Positions 1 through 9,975 are shown, counted from the stretch's first letter. The stretch is DNA of 64,000 nt from Balneola sp. (GCA_002694685.1 NZMW01000004.1:740632-804631); one strand, 5' to 3'. The notes: a model not told the origin generated them from the letters alone. Numbers and translations are program-made.

Positions 1-726
<726 letters not shown>

Positions 727-860
727 TTAAAAAATTTGAACTTTGTGAGGTAGTTGATCATTAGAAAATACAATATTGAAGGTGTATTTGCGAATGTATG
801 AAGTACGAATATTTAGAAATTTTTGAAATGAGAAAATTCATTCATTTTTAACTAATATTT

Positions 861-2435
861 TTAGTGTTTAAAATGACGTTTCCCGGTGAATATCATAGCC
901 ATATCAAATTCATCTGCTTTCGCTATTACTTCTTCATCTCTGATGCTTCCGCCGGGTTGAATTACTGATTTTGCACCTGCTTTAGCTGCTGCCTCAACTC
1001 CATCTGCAAATGGGAAAAAAGCATCGGAAGCTATAGCAGATCCATTTAAGTCTAGACCCTCTTTTTCTGCTTTTATAACGGCAATCTCCGAAGAGTCAAC
1101 GCGGCTCGTTTGCCCCGATCCGATTCCAAGAGTTCTTCCGTCTTTAGCATACACAATAGCATTCGATTTAATATGGCGAACCACTTTCCAGGAAAAGAGT
1201 AAATCCTTCATTTCCTGTTCAGTTGGCTTTCGCTTACTTACAATTTGAAAATCATCCGGGTTTGCAGGGGTTAAATCTGAATCTTGATTCAACAATCCTC
1301 CAAAAATTGAACGGTATGATGAAGCTTGTACTTCACGAACAGACTTTTTGATCCTGATCAATCGGCGATTTTTTTTCTGCTTCAATAATGCCAAAGCATC
1401 GTCACTGTAAGACGGGGCAATGATGATTTCGGTAAAAATTTCATCAATGGCTTTAACGGTTTCAATATCCATTTCTTGGTTTACCACTACAATTCCGCCA
1501 AAAGGAGAGACCCGGTCAGTGCTAAAAGCTTTCTTATAAGCTTCAGTTAGATTCTCACCAACGCCTACACCGCTTGGGATGGTATGCTTGATGATAGCAC
1601 AAGCTTGCTCATCAGAATTAAAATCTGAGATGATATTTAGTGCGGCATCTACATCCAGGTAATTATTGTAACTCAGTTGTTTGCCATGGAAGCAATCGAT
1701 GAAGTCATTTTGGTTCCCGTAAACTGCGGCTTTCTGGTGAGGATTCTCGCCATAGCGAAGTCCCTGAGAAAGTGGGAGAGAAGCGTTGAACTGTTTAGCC
1801 GGCTCTTCCTCAATCAATCCAGTAAAGTAATTAGCAATCGCGCTGTCATAATCTGCTGTATGCGCAAAAGCAGCTTTAGCTAATTTTTGGCGAGTCTCAA
1901 AAGAGACAGCCATTTGTTCTTCAAGTTCTTCAACAAAATTCTCGTATTGGTCTGGTGAACTGAGAATAGAAACATGAGCAAAGTTCTTAGCAGCAGCACG
2001 TATCATGGTTGGTCCACCAATGTCGATAAACTCGGTAGCTTCTGCAGGACTGACATTTGAGTCAGCTACTTTATTTTTGAAAGGGTATAAATTTACAACA
2101 ACCAACTCGATTGGCTGAATCCCTAACTCTTCAATCTCATTAACATCGTCTTGGTGCGATGTTCTTGCGAGGATTCCTCCATGAACCATGGGATGCAGAG
2201 TCTTCACTCTTCCATCCAAACATTCCTGAAAACCGGTTATTTCAGATACATCCTTAACAGGAATTCCTTCAGCTTTTATCGCTTTTGCAGTACCACCTGT
2301 TGAAATTAACTCAACTCCGCTTGCATGCAGTGCTTTAGCTAATTCAGGTAATCCGGTTTTATCAGATACTGAGAGAAGGGCGCGTTTAATTTTTAGAGGT
2401 GTTTTGGGAAGTGATGCGAGAGGTTTTAGAGCCAC
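861..2435 (-). CDS. purH: Bifunctional AICAR transformylase / IMP cyclohydrolase
   Basis: Catalyses the last two steps of de novo IMP synthesis: formylation of AICAR with 10-formyl-THF, then ring closure. 524 residues, the usual family length. The N-terminal IMP cyclohydrolase (MGS-like) domain covers about residues 15-150 with STGGTA and DGRVKTLHPMVHGG. The transformylase domain follows with LRYGENPHQ (226-234), the catalytic Lys283-His284 pair, SGQTSRVDS and SDAFFPFADGVE. The segment after the KH pair reads TIPSG where most bacterial homologues have xNPCG. The start is GTG at 2435, eleven bases after the purN stop, so the two genes probably form one transcript. No other start places the MGS domain better. 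Confidence 0.97.
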   Translation of the reverse strand: MALKPLASLPKTPLKIKRALLSVSDKTGLPELAKALHASGVELISTGGTAKAIKAEGIPVKDVSEITGFQECLDGRVKTLHPMVHGGILARTSHQDDVNEIEELGIQPIELVVVNLYPFKNKVADSNVSPAEATEFIDIGGPTMIRAAAKNFAHVSILSSPDQYENFVEELEEQMAVSFETRQKLAKAAFAHTADYDSAIANYFTGLIEEEPAKQFNASLPLSQGLRYGENPHQKAAVYGNQNDFIDCFHGKQLSYNNYLDVDAALNIISDFNSDEQACAIIKHTIPSGVGVGENLTEAYKKAFSTDRVSPFGGIVVVNQEMDIETVKAIDEIFTEIIIAPSYSDDALALLKQKKNRRLIRIKKSVREVQASSYRSIFGGLLNQDSDLTPANPDDFQIVSKRKPTEQEMKDLLFSWKVVRHIKSNAIVYAKDGRTLGIGSGQTSRVDSSEIAVIKAEKEGLDLNGSAIASDAFFPFADGVEAAAKAGAKSVIQPGGSIRDEEVIAKADEFDMAMIFTGKRHFKH

Positions 2436-2446
2436 GTCTAAGTTGG

Positions 2447-3031
2447 TTATAAGGTTTGGATGTGTTGTTTGATGGTTTTAGGAAAGAGCTTGTGCTCTTC
2501 TTTCAAAACCCGTTCGGCTAGAACTTCTGGAGTATCATCCTCAAGAACGGGAACTTTAGCTTGGTCCAAAATTGGACCTTTATCAAATTCTTCTGTTACA
2601 ATATGAACCGTACATCCCGATTCGGTATCGCCGGCTTCTAAAACAGCTTTATGTACGTTAGATCCGTAAAACCCTTTGCCTCCAAATTTAGGAAGCAGTG
2701 ATGGATGAATATTTAATATCCTGTTTGGATATTTTTTTATGATACCTGAAGGGATTTTTTTCAGATATCCCGCCAGTACAATCAAATCGGCTTTCCATTC
2801 TAAAAGCTGGCTTAAGAGAATTTCGTCAAAATCAGAATCCTCAGAAAGTGAATCCGGATTTATAACACGGGAAGGGATATTTTCTTTATCAGCCCTTTCA
2901 ATAGCTCCAATATCGGGTTTATTTGAAATCAGGCCGGTTATGCGGGCAGGAATATCACCACGCTTAACAGCGTCAATGATAGATTGAAAATTAGAGCCTG
3001 AGCCGGAGGCAAAAACAACGATATTCTTCAA
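2447..3031 (-). CDS. purN: Phosphoribosylglycinamide formyltransferase (GART)
   Basis: Transfers a formyl group from 10-formyl-THF to GAR in purine synthesis. 194 residues, typical for PurN. It shows the N-terminal phosphate loop FASGSGSNFQSI, the catalytic NIHPSLLP segment (Asn-His pair), the GSNVHKAVLEAG stretch, GCTVHIV and the DKGPILDQ motif carrying the conserved Asp. The start is a TTG at 3031; no in-frame ATG lies near the N-terminus and the phosphate loop begins at residue 8, so no later start is possible. It directly precedes purH on the minus strand and both act in the same pathway, supporting a purN-purH operon. Confidence 0.96.
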   Translation of the reverse strand: MKNIVVFASGSGSNFQSIIDAVKRGDIPARITGLISNKPDIGAIERADKENIPSRVINPDSLSEDSDFDEILLSQLLEWKADLIVLAGYLKKIPSGIIKKYPNRILNIHPSLLPKFGGKGFYGSNVHKAVLEAGDTESGCTVHIVTEEFDKGPILDQAKVPVLEDDTPEVLAERVLKEEHKLFPKTIKQHIQTL

Positions 3032-3107
3032 AAAACTGTGAAATTAAGCAGTGCCTGATTGGGCGTTGAAGATAGCAAATGTTTAGGTAGGATGAAGATT
3101 TTATTCT

Positions 3108-4196
3108 TTATGCAGGAGGGTCGGAAGTGGAGTTAACGTCTCGTCTAAAAATATGGTAGTTGTTGAAGCTCCAGCTGACCTGAGTGATGGTGATTTTTAC
3201 AACCGTGGCAATCGGAATAGCAATTAACATCCCGATAATTCCAGCTGTTTCAGCACCTACAAGAATAATAAACAGGATCGCAACGGGATGCATATCCGCT
3301 GATCGTGAGAATAGCATAGGCTGGAATATGATGTTATCCAGCATTTGGACAGCAAAAATAGCTAACATACATGCGGCAACAAGTGAGAAGTTTCCTGTTT
3401 CAATAATGGAAATAATAATAGATAGGAAATATCCGAGTATGGGCCCAAAGTAGGGGATAGTATTAGCAACACCCACGGCGATGCCTACCGACATAGAATT
3501 TTCCAGACCGGCAATACTAAGTGTAGTCCAGGAAGAAAGGGCGACTAACAAACTCTGAAGAAGAACGCTGCGGAAGTATAAACCAAGACGTTGTTCAATT
3601 TTATCAATAACAGTAAGTGTAGTTTCAAAATACTTGTTTGGAACCAATTGGAGTAGATCTCTTCTGATTTTGGTACCATCTTTCAAAAAGAAGAATGCTG
3701 CAAATGGAACAACTAACACCGCTGAGAAGATATTTGTAAAAATACTGAGGGCATCGCTAACGATAGCCGAAATCTGATCAACATTAAGAAGATCATTGAA
3801 AACAGTAGTGGTGTTGTCGACCAAAAAATTGTCAGGTAAGAAAGTGAATTTAGCGGTGAGCTGATTTTCAACTTTAACAGCTATTTCCCGAATGTTATCT
3901 AAAGTTAATTGTGCAGTTAACTCCGCCATTTGATTCGCAACAATCGGTATGACGCTGGTTGAGATAAAGACCAAAACAAGAATTACCGTAGCTAGTATGA
4001 CAGTAATTGCAAAGGTGCGATTCAAACCGGCAGCCTGCAAACGGTTGGCAAAAGGATCAAGGATGTAGCTTAAAATGGTAGCTAAAATCAGGAAAACAAC
4101 AAGGGTGGAGTAGTTATAGAGTACAAGTAAAGCCAGCCCAACTGCACCCGCCCCAAGTATAAATCGTACTACCCGCTCTAAAGTTATATTCGTCAT
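3108..4196 (-). CDS. AI-2E family (PerM-like) membrane permease
   Basis: Polytopic inner-membrane protein of 362 residues in the AI-2E/PerM transporter family. Several hydrophobic helices are visible: two near residues 12-45, one near 60-85, a cluster at about 155-180, and four or more between about 215 and 335. The sequence has the family's GVANTIPYFGPILG segment and the LDNIIFQPMLFSRS region, and ends in a polar tail. Substrates in this family differ (AI-2 export, Na+/H+ exchange, unknown), so none is assigned. The start codon overlaps the recX stop by four bases (ATGA, 4193-4196), suggesting translational coupling with recX. Confidence 0.88.
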   Translation of the reverse strand: MTNITLERVVRFILGAGAVGLALLVLYNYSTLVVFLILATILSYILDPFANRLQAAGLNRTFAITVILATVILVLVFISTSVIPIVANQMAELTAQLTLDNIREIAVKVENQLTAKFTFLPDNFLVDNTTTVFNDLLNVDQISAIVSDALSIFTNIFSAVLVVPFAAFFFLKDGTKIRRDLLQLVPNKYFETTLTVIDKIEQRLGLYFRSVLLQSLLVALSSWTTLSIAGLENSMSVGIAVGVANTIPYFGPILGYFLSIIISIIETGNFSLVAACMLAIFAVQMLDNIIFQPMLFSRSADMHPVAILFIILVGAETAGIIGMLIAIPIATVVKITITQVSWSFNNYHIFRRDVNSTSDPPA

Positions 4197-4885
4197 GATG
4201 AGATGATATCTAAAAGTTCATCCAGATGCTTTAAAATATTTCCTGAATCATAGCCTTTTCTCATTAAATAATCGAAAACTTTCTTTCGCCGCTTTTCTTC
4301 CGGCTCTCGGAGATACCTCTTTTTCCTTTTTGAGATTAGGGAGGTCATACTCTCTTTAATGGCTTCATCCCCAAAAGCATGTTTGATGACTTCTTCTACA
4401 ACGTTTTTCCGAATTCCTTTTTTGAATAGCTGCGTCCTGATTTTATAAGGTCCCCAGTCGTTGAACTCAAACTTATCAGCGACATATTTTTTAGCAAATT
4501 TTTCGTCGTTGATGTACTCCTTTTGTTCAAATTCATCCAAGATCTCTTCAATAAACCCGCCCGAATATCCTTTTTTATAAGCTTTGTCTTTGAGTTCTTT
4601 TCGGGAATGGTCGCGGCGGGAGAGGATGCGAAACATATATTCTCGTGCTGCCCACTCATCTTCTTTATTAGCAATTTGCTGTAATAAAGAAGGCGTTATT
4701 TCAACGCCTTTCTTTAGATTAAGTTTGGTAAGAGTAGCATCAGAGACGCCAATTAAAAACTTGTCATTTATAAAGAGGGAGTATCTGCTGGAATTTTTTT
4801 TCTGAACTTGTATTCCAGAGATAGGAGCCGGAAGAAGCTTGGCTGCTTCTTCCGAATACCGTTGGTATTTATCCTTTGTCTTCAA
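4193..4885 (-). CDS. recX: Regulatory protein RecX
   Basis: RecX binds RecA filaments and limits strand exchange. The protein has the tandem three-helix repeats of the family: [39 protein letters not shown] and [15 protein letters not shown] with a following helical repeat. I place the start at TTG 4885 (230 residues), overlapping the end of recA by 17 bases. An open frame runs upstream to an ATG at 4981, but that stretch reads the Lys/Glu-rich 3' end of recA out of frame and gives an implausible Lys/Arg tract, so I reject it. A purine-rich AGAAAGAAG precedes the TTG. Overlap with recA implies coupled expression. Confidence 0.88.
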   Translation of the reverse strand: MKTKDKYQRYSEEAAKLLPAPISGIQVQKKNSSRYSLFINDKFLIGVSDATLTKLNLKKGVEITPSLLQQIANKEDEWAAREYMFRILSRRDHSRKELKDKAYKKGYSGGFIEEILDEFEQKEYINDEKFAKKYVADKFEFNDWGPYKIRTQLFKKGIRKNVVEEVIKHAFGDEAIKESMTSLISKRKKRYLREPEEKRRKKVFDYLMRKGYDSGNILKHLDELLDIISS

Positions 4886-5936
4886 CAGCTTCTTTTTCTT
4901 TCTCTTTCTTCTCCTTTTCTTGCTCCTCAATCTCTTCATCCAGTAATTCGCCCCTGAGCTTTTTGCGTACCTGACCTTCAATCTTCTTAGCTAATTCAGG
5001 ATCTTCTTCAAGGAACTGCATTGCAGCATCAGAACCCTGCCCGATTGGTTCACCACCATGACGGAACCAGCTTCCTCGCTTCTCGATGATGTCATATTCT
5101 ACAGCAAGGTCGAGGATTTCAGAAATACGCGAAATGCCTTTGCCATACATGATATTAAACTCGACCACTTTGAAAGGAGGAGCCACCTTGTTCTTAGCAA
5201 TTTTGACTTTGGTTCGGTTCCCAATTACTTCGTCTCCGGATTTAATAGAACCAATCCGGCGAATATCGATACGGACGGAAGAATAGAACTTCAGTGCTCG
5301 TCCACCAGTAGTGGTTTCAGGATTTCCAAACATCACCCCAATTTTCTCACGCACCTGGTTAATAAAAATACAAGATGTGCGGCTCTTGTTGATGATACCG
5401 GTAATCTTTCTCATAGCTTGCGACATCAATCGAGCCTGAAGCCCCATGTGTGAGTCACCCATTTCGCCCTCAAGCTCAGCGCGGGGGACAAGAGCGGCAA
5501 CGGAGTCAACTACAACTACGTCTAATGCTCCCGAACGAATTAGCGTCTCAGTAATTTCAAGAGCTTGCTCACCGCTATCAGGTTGAGACACTAAAAGCTC
5601 TTCAACATTAATGCCAAGTGCTTTGGCATAGCGAGGGTCAAACGCATGCTCAGCATCAATAAAGGCAGCATAACCGCCGGCTTTTTGTGCTTCTGCAATT
5701 ACCTGAAGGGCGAGAGTTGTTTTACCACTAGCCTCAGGACCGTAGATTTCTGTTACTCGTCCACGTGGAATTCCCTGAACCCCAAGTGCATAATCTACCA
5801 TGATGGAGCCGGTAGATATCACATCGATATCCTGAATTGCTTCAGCTCCCAATTTCATAATGGTTCCTTTGCCGTGTTGTTTTTCAATTTGCCCTACGGC
5901 GATGTCGAGGGCTTTTACTCTGTCGTCTTTAGCCAT
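4869..5936 (-). CDS. recA: Recombinase RecA
   Basis: Homologous-recombination ATPase and SOS coprotease. 355 residues, the standard length. Walker A is GPEASGKT (66-73), Walker B is [10 protein letters not shown], followed by the [22 protein letters not shown] segment covering the DNA-binding loop 1 region, [28 protein letters not shown], and an acidic/basic C-terminal tail rich in Glu and Lys that is typical for RecA. The start is ATG 5936-5934. The recX gene overlaps the 3' end. A 17-base palindrome with a TAnnTTTG -7 element lies just upstream (5968-6002) and is a candidate SOS operator. Confidence 0.98.
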   Translation of the reverse strand: MAKDDRVKALDIAVGQIEKQHGKGTIMKLGAEAIQDIDVISTGSIMVDYALGVQGIPRGRVTEIYGPEASGKTTLALQVIAEAQKAGGYAAFIDAEHAFDPRYAKALGINVEELLVSQPDSGEQALEITETLIRSGALDVVVVDSVAALVPRAELEGEMGDSHMGLQARLMSQAMRKITGIINKSRTSCIFINQVREKIGVMFGNPETTTGGRALKFYSSVRIDIRRIGSIKSGDEVIGNRTKVKIAKNKVAPPFKVVEFNIMYGKGISRISEILDLAVEYDIIEKRGSWFRHGGEPIGQGSDAAMQFLEEDPELAKKIEGQVRKKLRGELLDEEIEEQEKEKKEKEKEAVEDKG

Positions 5937-5967
5937 GATTGTTTCTTATTTTTGAATTTGTTTTAGG

Positions 5968-6002
5968 CAAATATAAAGTAGACCAGTGACAATTCATGTC
6001 AC
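5968..6002 (-). promoter_or_regulatory. Candidate recA promoter with overlapping palindromic operator
   Basis: On the minus strand the octamer TATATTTG (5975-5968) matches the TAnnTTTG -7 element of Bacteroidota-type promoters. Ten bases upstream lies a perfect inverted repeat GTGACA-N5-TGTCAC (5986-6002), placed over the spacer/-33 region where a repressor would block RNA polymerase. Position ahead of recA suggests a LexA-type SOS operator of this lineage; this is inference. Confidence 0.5.
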
Positions 6003-6019
6003 CTTCATTTGAACGGATT

Positions 6020-6110
6020 TAATATATGTTCAATATATGTGATTGCCAAATTATTGACTCGTCCGATATCATAATTTCCCCAAAAAGTTGTTTATGTGTG
6101 ATATATGTTA
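6020..6110. repeat. Three direct copies of ATATATGT upstream of recA
   Basis: Within the recA upstream region, ATATATGT occurs at about 6023, 6033 and 6101. The first two lie in near-identical 10-base units (aATATATGTt, cAATATATGTg) in tandem. They could be additional regulator sites for recA or part of an AT-rich upstream element. No known family is recognised. Confidence 0.35.
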
Positions 6111-6153
6111 GAGCGACTCGGAGAGGATTCCTTACAAAATATTTTTATAGCTG

Positions 6154-7266
6154 CTAATTTTCTTCCAATTTGTAATTAATCGGTAGTAAGTCTGCGAGTA
6201 CTTCAAAAGCCCAATAGCCTCCAACAAGGTAGTTTTGAGGATTGTAGACATAACCCGATTGATCAATAAGAAGAGACTCTGTTTTTAAGGTTAACACTGA
6301 GTTTTGCAGGTTTACCGTCCGCGGTTTCTGCTCTACAGAAAGCACGGACTGCCACATCCGGTATTCATAGCTTTCAATTTCTTTTTGGTAGGTGACATTC
6401 AGAAAGTGCTTAAAAGAAAGTTCATAGGTTGTGTCATCTTTTCTGTAAAAAATGTCACTGATTCTTACCGTGTCTTTGGAAACTTCACGAAACCGCCGGT
6501 TTTCTCTGATTTCTGCCTTTATCTCAAATCCCTGTTCGTGGTAGGTTCCCTCAATTAGAGATTCTATGAAATGCTGTAAAGAACCCCAGTAGGCAAACTT
6601 TCGATTTTTAATCCACTTTTCCTGGGTTTCTTTGTCGCCTGGCTCCATTTCATTAAAGAATGGAATTCCATAGTAAGCCGAGGTAAAGTTCTTTTCATCG
6701 AAAAAGAATTCTTTAAGGTAAAACTTAATTTCATACCCCAGACCATTGTTGTGAATGATTAGCGGCTCATACGCTGTAGCTGTTAAAATTCGGTTTTTTT
6801 CATCGAATTCAAATTGGAGGATTTCAGGATTTAGAATCTCCGTTTGCTCTGCATTCTTACTAACCCCGAGGAATTTAGTCTCAAAGGTTTCCAGCCTTTC
6901 TAGCCACTGCTTCCGATTTGAGATTACATTAATTTCACCCAGTTCATACAAATCTTCTCTAAGGTAAATAGTAAGGTTATCTTCTGAATCTTCAGTATTG
7001 ATTTGCTGACCGTATTCCTGAAAGCCTACATACCTTATCACTAATTGGTAAATGCCTTCAGGAATATCAGGTAATTTAAAGGTTCCGTCATTTCCGGTTA
7101 CAGTACCTAAAGTAGTTCCATTCAAAAATACATGTGCACCGATGATCGGCTGATCAGTTTCAGCATCAAATACCGCTCCCGATATCTGAGACTTGTTTTG
7201 AGCATGAGCAGTACTCGAGAATAGAAGTAATAATAATCCTGTTATGAGTACTAAGAATCTATGCAT
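6154..7266 (-). CDS. Secreted carboxypeptidase-regulatory-like domain protein
   Basis: 370 residues with a clear signal peptide (about residues 1-22, ending AHAQ). Residues about 27-110 form a carboxypeptidase-D regulatory-like beta-sandwich: ISGAVFDAETDQPIIGAHVF, GTVTGNDGTFKLPDIPEG and YQLVIRYVGFQ. This domain usually opens TonB-dependent receptors and other surface proteins of this phylum. The remaining 260 residues show no TonB-dependent barrel and no catalytic motif I recognise. It is therefore a periplasmic or outer-membrane-associated protein of unknown role. Its ATG shares one base with the stop of the upstream kynureninase-like gene (TAATG at 7264-7268), so the two are translationally coupled. 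Confidence 0.8.
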   Translation of the reverse strand: MHRFLVLITGLLLLLFSSTAHAQNKSQISGAVFDAETDQPIIGAHVFLNGTTLGTVTGNDGTFKLPDIPEGIYQLVIRYVGFQEYGQQINTEDSEDNLTIYLREDLYELGEINVISNRKQWLERLETFETKFLGVSKNAEQTEILNPEILQFEFDEKNRILTATAYEPLIIHNNGLGYEIKFYLKEFFFDEKNFTSAYYGIPFFNEMEPGDKETQEKWIKNRKFAYWGSLQHFIESLIEGTYHEQGFEIKAEIRENRRFREVSKDTVRISDIFYRKDDTTYELSFKHFLNVTYQKEIESYEYRMWQSVLSVEQKPRTVNLQNSVLTLKTESLLIDQSGYVYNPQNYLVGGYWAFEVLADLLPINYKLEEN

Positions 7267-8450
7267 TACATCACTTCGACTGCTTTATGAAGTTCATTCA
7301 TGGCTTGCTGAATTTGGCCGGTAGTAGTGTAGGGTGCCGGACCAAATCTTAGAATTTCACCTCTTGCATCGGTGAACACTCTATTCTCTAAAAGTTCAGC
7401 TCTTATTTCTCTGGCTTTAGGTGAAGTTAGTGACAGAAAGCCTCCGTTGCGTTCCAACGATTCTGTATGAGTTAACCGTATTACTGATGGATCAAAATCC
7501 TTTTCCTCAAAAAGGGCACGGAGTAAGCTTACCTGGGCTTTGTATTGTTCTCTAAGAATATTTGGTGAAAGTCCCTGTTCCTGGAAAAATTCTACAACCC
7601 GTGCTGCCCGAAATTGGGAGGAGGGATCGTACGTGCCGCTGGCGAATCGCTGGTTGCCGTTATCGTATTCAACAGGATCATCGTTTCGGGGTTTATCCAA
7701 CGTACTAAATGAAGCAAACCATCCGGTAATGGCGGGGCGATACTGACAGTCTTTAGGAAAACGGAGGTAGCAATTAGCTTCTCCCCATTGTAAATATTTA
7801 TAGCCGCCAATCAGAATAAAGCAATCTTCAAGTCCGGCTTCACGAATAGATAGGGGAACGACATTTGTACCGTGGTAATCATCAATTAAAACAGGGATGC
7901 CTTTTTTTCTGGCAGCTGCAGCAATTTCGGTCAAATGTGTATTTACCAAACAGGTTTCAAAATAGACTCTGGATAACATGATTGCTGAAGTGCGGTCATC
8001 CATTTCTCCAATAATACGTTCCGCAAAGCTATCATCCGGTTCGGTAGGTACCTGAACGAATTCCAGACCTTCTTCCTCAAGTCTGTGCAATTGACGAAAA
8101 AGAGAATGAAACTCTCCATCAGTAGAAATGATCTTGGGCTTATTCTTCAAATCCAGGCTGCTCATCCAGCTAACAAAAAGAATGTGTGTACTTTCTTCGC
8201 GACAGTAGAGTCCGTCCGGATCGTCATAAAAGTCGCGGAGGTAGTTGCGTAGTATTTCTGTCTTTTCAAAAGCTACATCCCATTTGTTGTCCACTTCCCG
8301 GGCACAAACATCAAAATATTCGAGCTGACCTTCGCGGGCTAAATCCGGCCAGGCCTGATGGGAATGTCCGGTGAAAAGCAAGCGCTCTGAAACGTTAAAA
8401 CGAGAATAATGGGGGACAAGCTTGTTGGCTAAAAAATCAATATCTGACAT
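7266..8450 (-). CDS. Kynureninase-like PLP enzyme (class V aminotransferase fold)
   Basis: 394-residue fold-type I PLP enzyme. The PLP-anchoring lysine is K218 in GGYKYLQWGEA, and the pocket Asp/His lie in LIDDYHG (190-194); the C-terminal domain carries the FGPAPYTT segment. GGYKYL and the overall layout fit the kynureninase branch, and a tryptophan 2,3-dioxygenase gene lies 0.75 kb upstream on the same strand, so hydrolysis of kynurenine to anthranilate plus alanine is the most likely reaction. The N-terminal motif (LLFTGHSHQAWP) differs from the usual kynureninase NSLG..P region, so another carbon-sulfur or carbon-carbon lyase activity is possible. The downstream gene overlaps by one base. 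Confidence 0.7.
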   Translation of the reverse strand: MSDIDFLANKLVPHYSRFNVSERLLFTGHSHQAWPDLAREGQLEYFDVCAREVDNKWDVAFEKTEILRNYLRDFYDDPDGLYCREESTHILFVSWMSSLDLKNKPKIISTDGEFHSLFRQLHRLEEEGLEFVQVPTEPDDSFAERIIGEMDDRTSAIMLSRVYFETCLVNTHLTEIAAAARKKGIPVLIDDYHGTNVVPLSIREAGLEDCFILIGGYKYLQWGEANCYLRFPKDCQYRPAITGWFASFSTLDKPRNDDPVEYDNGNQRFASGTYDPSSQFRAARVVEFFQEQGLSPNILREQYKAQVSLLRALFEEKDFDPSVIRLTHTESLERNGGFLSLTSPKAREIRAELLENRVFTDARGEILRFGPAPYTTTGQIQQAMNELHKAVEVM

Positions 8451-8538
8451 TCGAAATTTGGTATGGTTAGTACTGCTGAGTCTATAAACAAGATAGCCGT
8501 AGCAACGTTCTTTTTCAGATTAGTTTTTGAAATCAAAG

Positions 8539-9132
8539 CTATTTATCACCTTTTGGTTTGAAGAGGGAGGAATTCATAATCTGAAAGGCAATACCAATAC
8601 AAATTCCCATATAAGCCAAAGTGCTTAATACGTAAACCAACGGGCTAAAAGAATACTCGGTGGCATAATTACTCAATAATCCGAATCCAAAAATGGCGAG
8701 TATGGAATAACCCAGCATTAAGCCCATTCCAAGCCAGGATGCTTTTTCTTTATCCTCCTGTTCATCCTCAGGCTGATATATTTCAATGAGAATATATTTT
8801 CGGGATAAAAGCCCTCCGAAAAGACAAATGCTCATCATTCCAATAAACAAAATGATTATTCCTGTATCGTGTGACTCAGGCGTAAAAGCACCCTCAAGAT
8901 TCATTATAAGAGCCCACATTACGGTCATAATCGCAATAATAAGTACACTCAATAGAATATAGAATGGTGACTCAAAAGTATAGAATCCATTCTTTGTTTT
9001 TTGATAAGCTAATTCGGCGCCACACTTTCTACAGCTTAATCGACCTTTATAGTTTTTCTTGAGCTCTTCTCTTCCCGGAAAAATAGATTGAAAGAAAGTG
9101 TTAGGCTGTTCCCCACAATTTGGACATTTCAT
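8539..9132 (-). CDS. Zinc-ribbon membrane protein, function unknown
   Basis: A 197-residue protein when started at ATG 9132, which is preceded by a good GGGGGTAAG ribosome site; an upstream in-frame start at 9192 would add 20 unlikely residues. The N-terminus carries a CPNCG...CRKCG zinc ribbon, followed by four hydrophobic helices: two at about residues 55-105, then two after a charged EDEQEDKEK loop. No family name is recognised. It sits between the dioxygenase and kynureninase-like genes with gaps of 63 and 88 bases, so it may be cotranscribed with tryptophan catabolism, but nothing in the sequence ties it to that pathway. Confidence 0.75.
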   Translation of the reverse strand: MKCPNCGEQPNTFFQSIFPGREELKKNYKGRLSCRKCGAELAYQKTKNGFYTFESPFYILLSVLIIAIMTVMWALIMNLEGAFTPESHDTGIIILFIGMMSICLFGGLLSRKYILIEIYQPEDEQEDKEKASWLGMGLMLGYSILAIFGFGLLSNYATEYSFSPLVYVLSTLAYMGICIGIAFQIMNSSLFKPKGDK

Positions 9133-9195
9133 ACTTACCCCCGTTGAATATTTATTAGAAATTAAATCTAACAAAAGAGAGGTAGAAATCAAGTT

Positions 9196-9975
9196 TTAGA
9201 ATTTAGACCGAATGGCCCACAGGTCGGGAAAAATAGCGTGGTTTAGTGTTTTGTGGAGATATTTGGCTCCGTCAGAACCGCCGGTTCCTTTCTTGGTTCC
9301 AATAGTCCGCTCAACCATTTTAACATGTCGGTATCGCCACTCCTGTAATCCCTCATCATAATCCACAAATAACTCTGCAATTACTGCAGCCTCAGGATCA
9401 TTTTGCATGGCTTCGACAAGAATATCCTGAATTTCTTCAGAGGGATTGTGAACGAGTCCTTGTTCATTTTCCCGCTTGGGGTTGACTTCATAACCACGGG
9501 TTCTCAGATACGCACAAAAACTTTCCCAAAGGGTGGCTTCCTTCATCCGCTTTTCCAAGACCTCGATGTGTTTGGGCTGATCTTTATGAGCTTCTTTCAT
9601 CAGTGGAAACCGTAAACCGCACAAAATTTCCATCTCCCTGAACTGCAATGACTGAAAACCACTTGACTGACCCAAGAATTTCCGGAAGCTGTTAAATTCA
9701 AGCGGCGTCATCGTTTCGAGGATGTCGATCTGAGATACCATCGTCTTTAAAATAGTAAGTACGCGACGCATGGTTTTTAATGCGCCCCAGGTATTTCCGT
9801 CTTGCAGGTTATTCCGAAGCTTATCAAACTCATGAAGAACCTGTTTAAACCACAATTCATAGGTTTGGTGGATGATGATAAACAGAACTTCATCATGTTC
9901 TTTGGGATCCGATTTAAGCTGCTGAAGTTCAAGCAGTTCGTCAATTTTTAGGTAATTGGTATAAGTCAGGCTCAT
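9196..9975 (-). CDS. kynA: Tryptophan 2,3-dioxygenase
   Basis: Heme enzyme that opens the indole ring of L-tryptophan to N-formylkynurenine, the first step of the kynurenine pathway. 259 residues, slightly shorter than the commonest bacterial versions (about 280). Diagnostic motifs are FIIIHQTYELWFKQ, the SGFQSLQFREME substrate-loop region, and RHVKMVERTIGTKKGTGGSDG, which carries the proximal heme-binding His and the substrate-closing loop. The start is ATG 9975. With the kynureninase-like gene downstream it suggests degradation of tryptophan to anthranilate-type products. No kynurenine formamidase gene is visible in the window. Confidence 0.95.
   Translation of the reverse strand: MSLTYTNYLKIDELLELQQLKSDPKEHDEVLFIIIHQTYELWFKQVLHEFDKLRNNLQDGNTWGALKTMRRVLTILKTMVSQIDILETMTPLEFNSFRKFLGQSSGFQSLQFREMEILCGLRFPLMKEAHKDQPKHIEVLEKRMKEATLWESFCAYLRTRGYEVNPKRENEQGLVHNPSEEIQDILVEAMQNDPEAAVIAELFVDYDEGLQEWRYRHVKMVERTIGTKKGTGGSDGAKYLHKTLNHAIFPDLWAIRSKF

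Noticed and set aside
4886-4981. N-terminal extension of RecX from ATG 4981 or 4939
   Set aside because: It is the recA 3' end out of frame, producing an Arg/Lys run unlike RecX.
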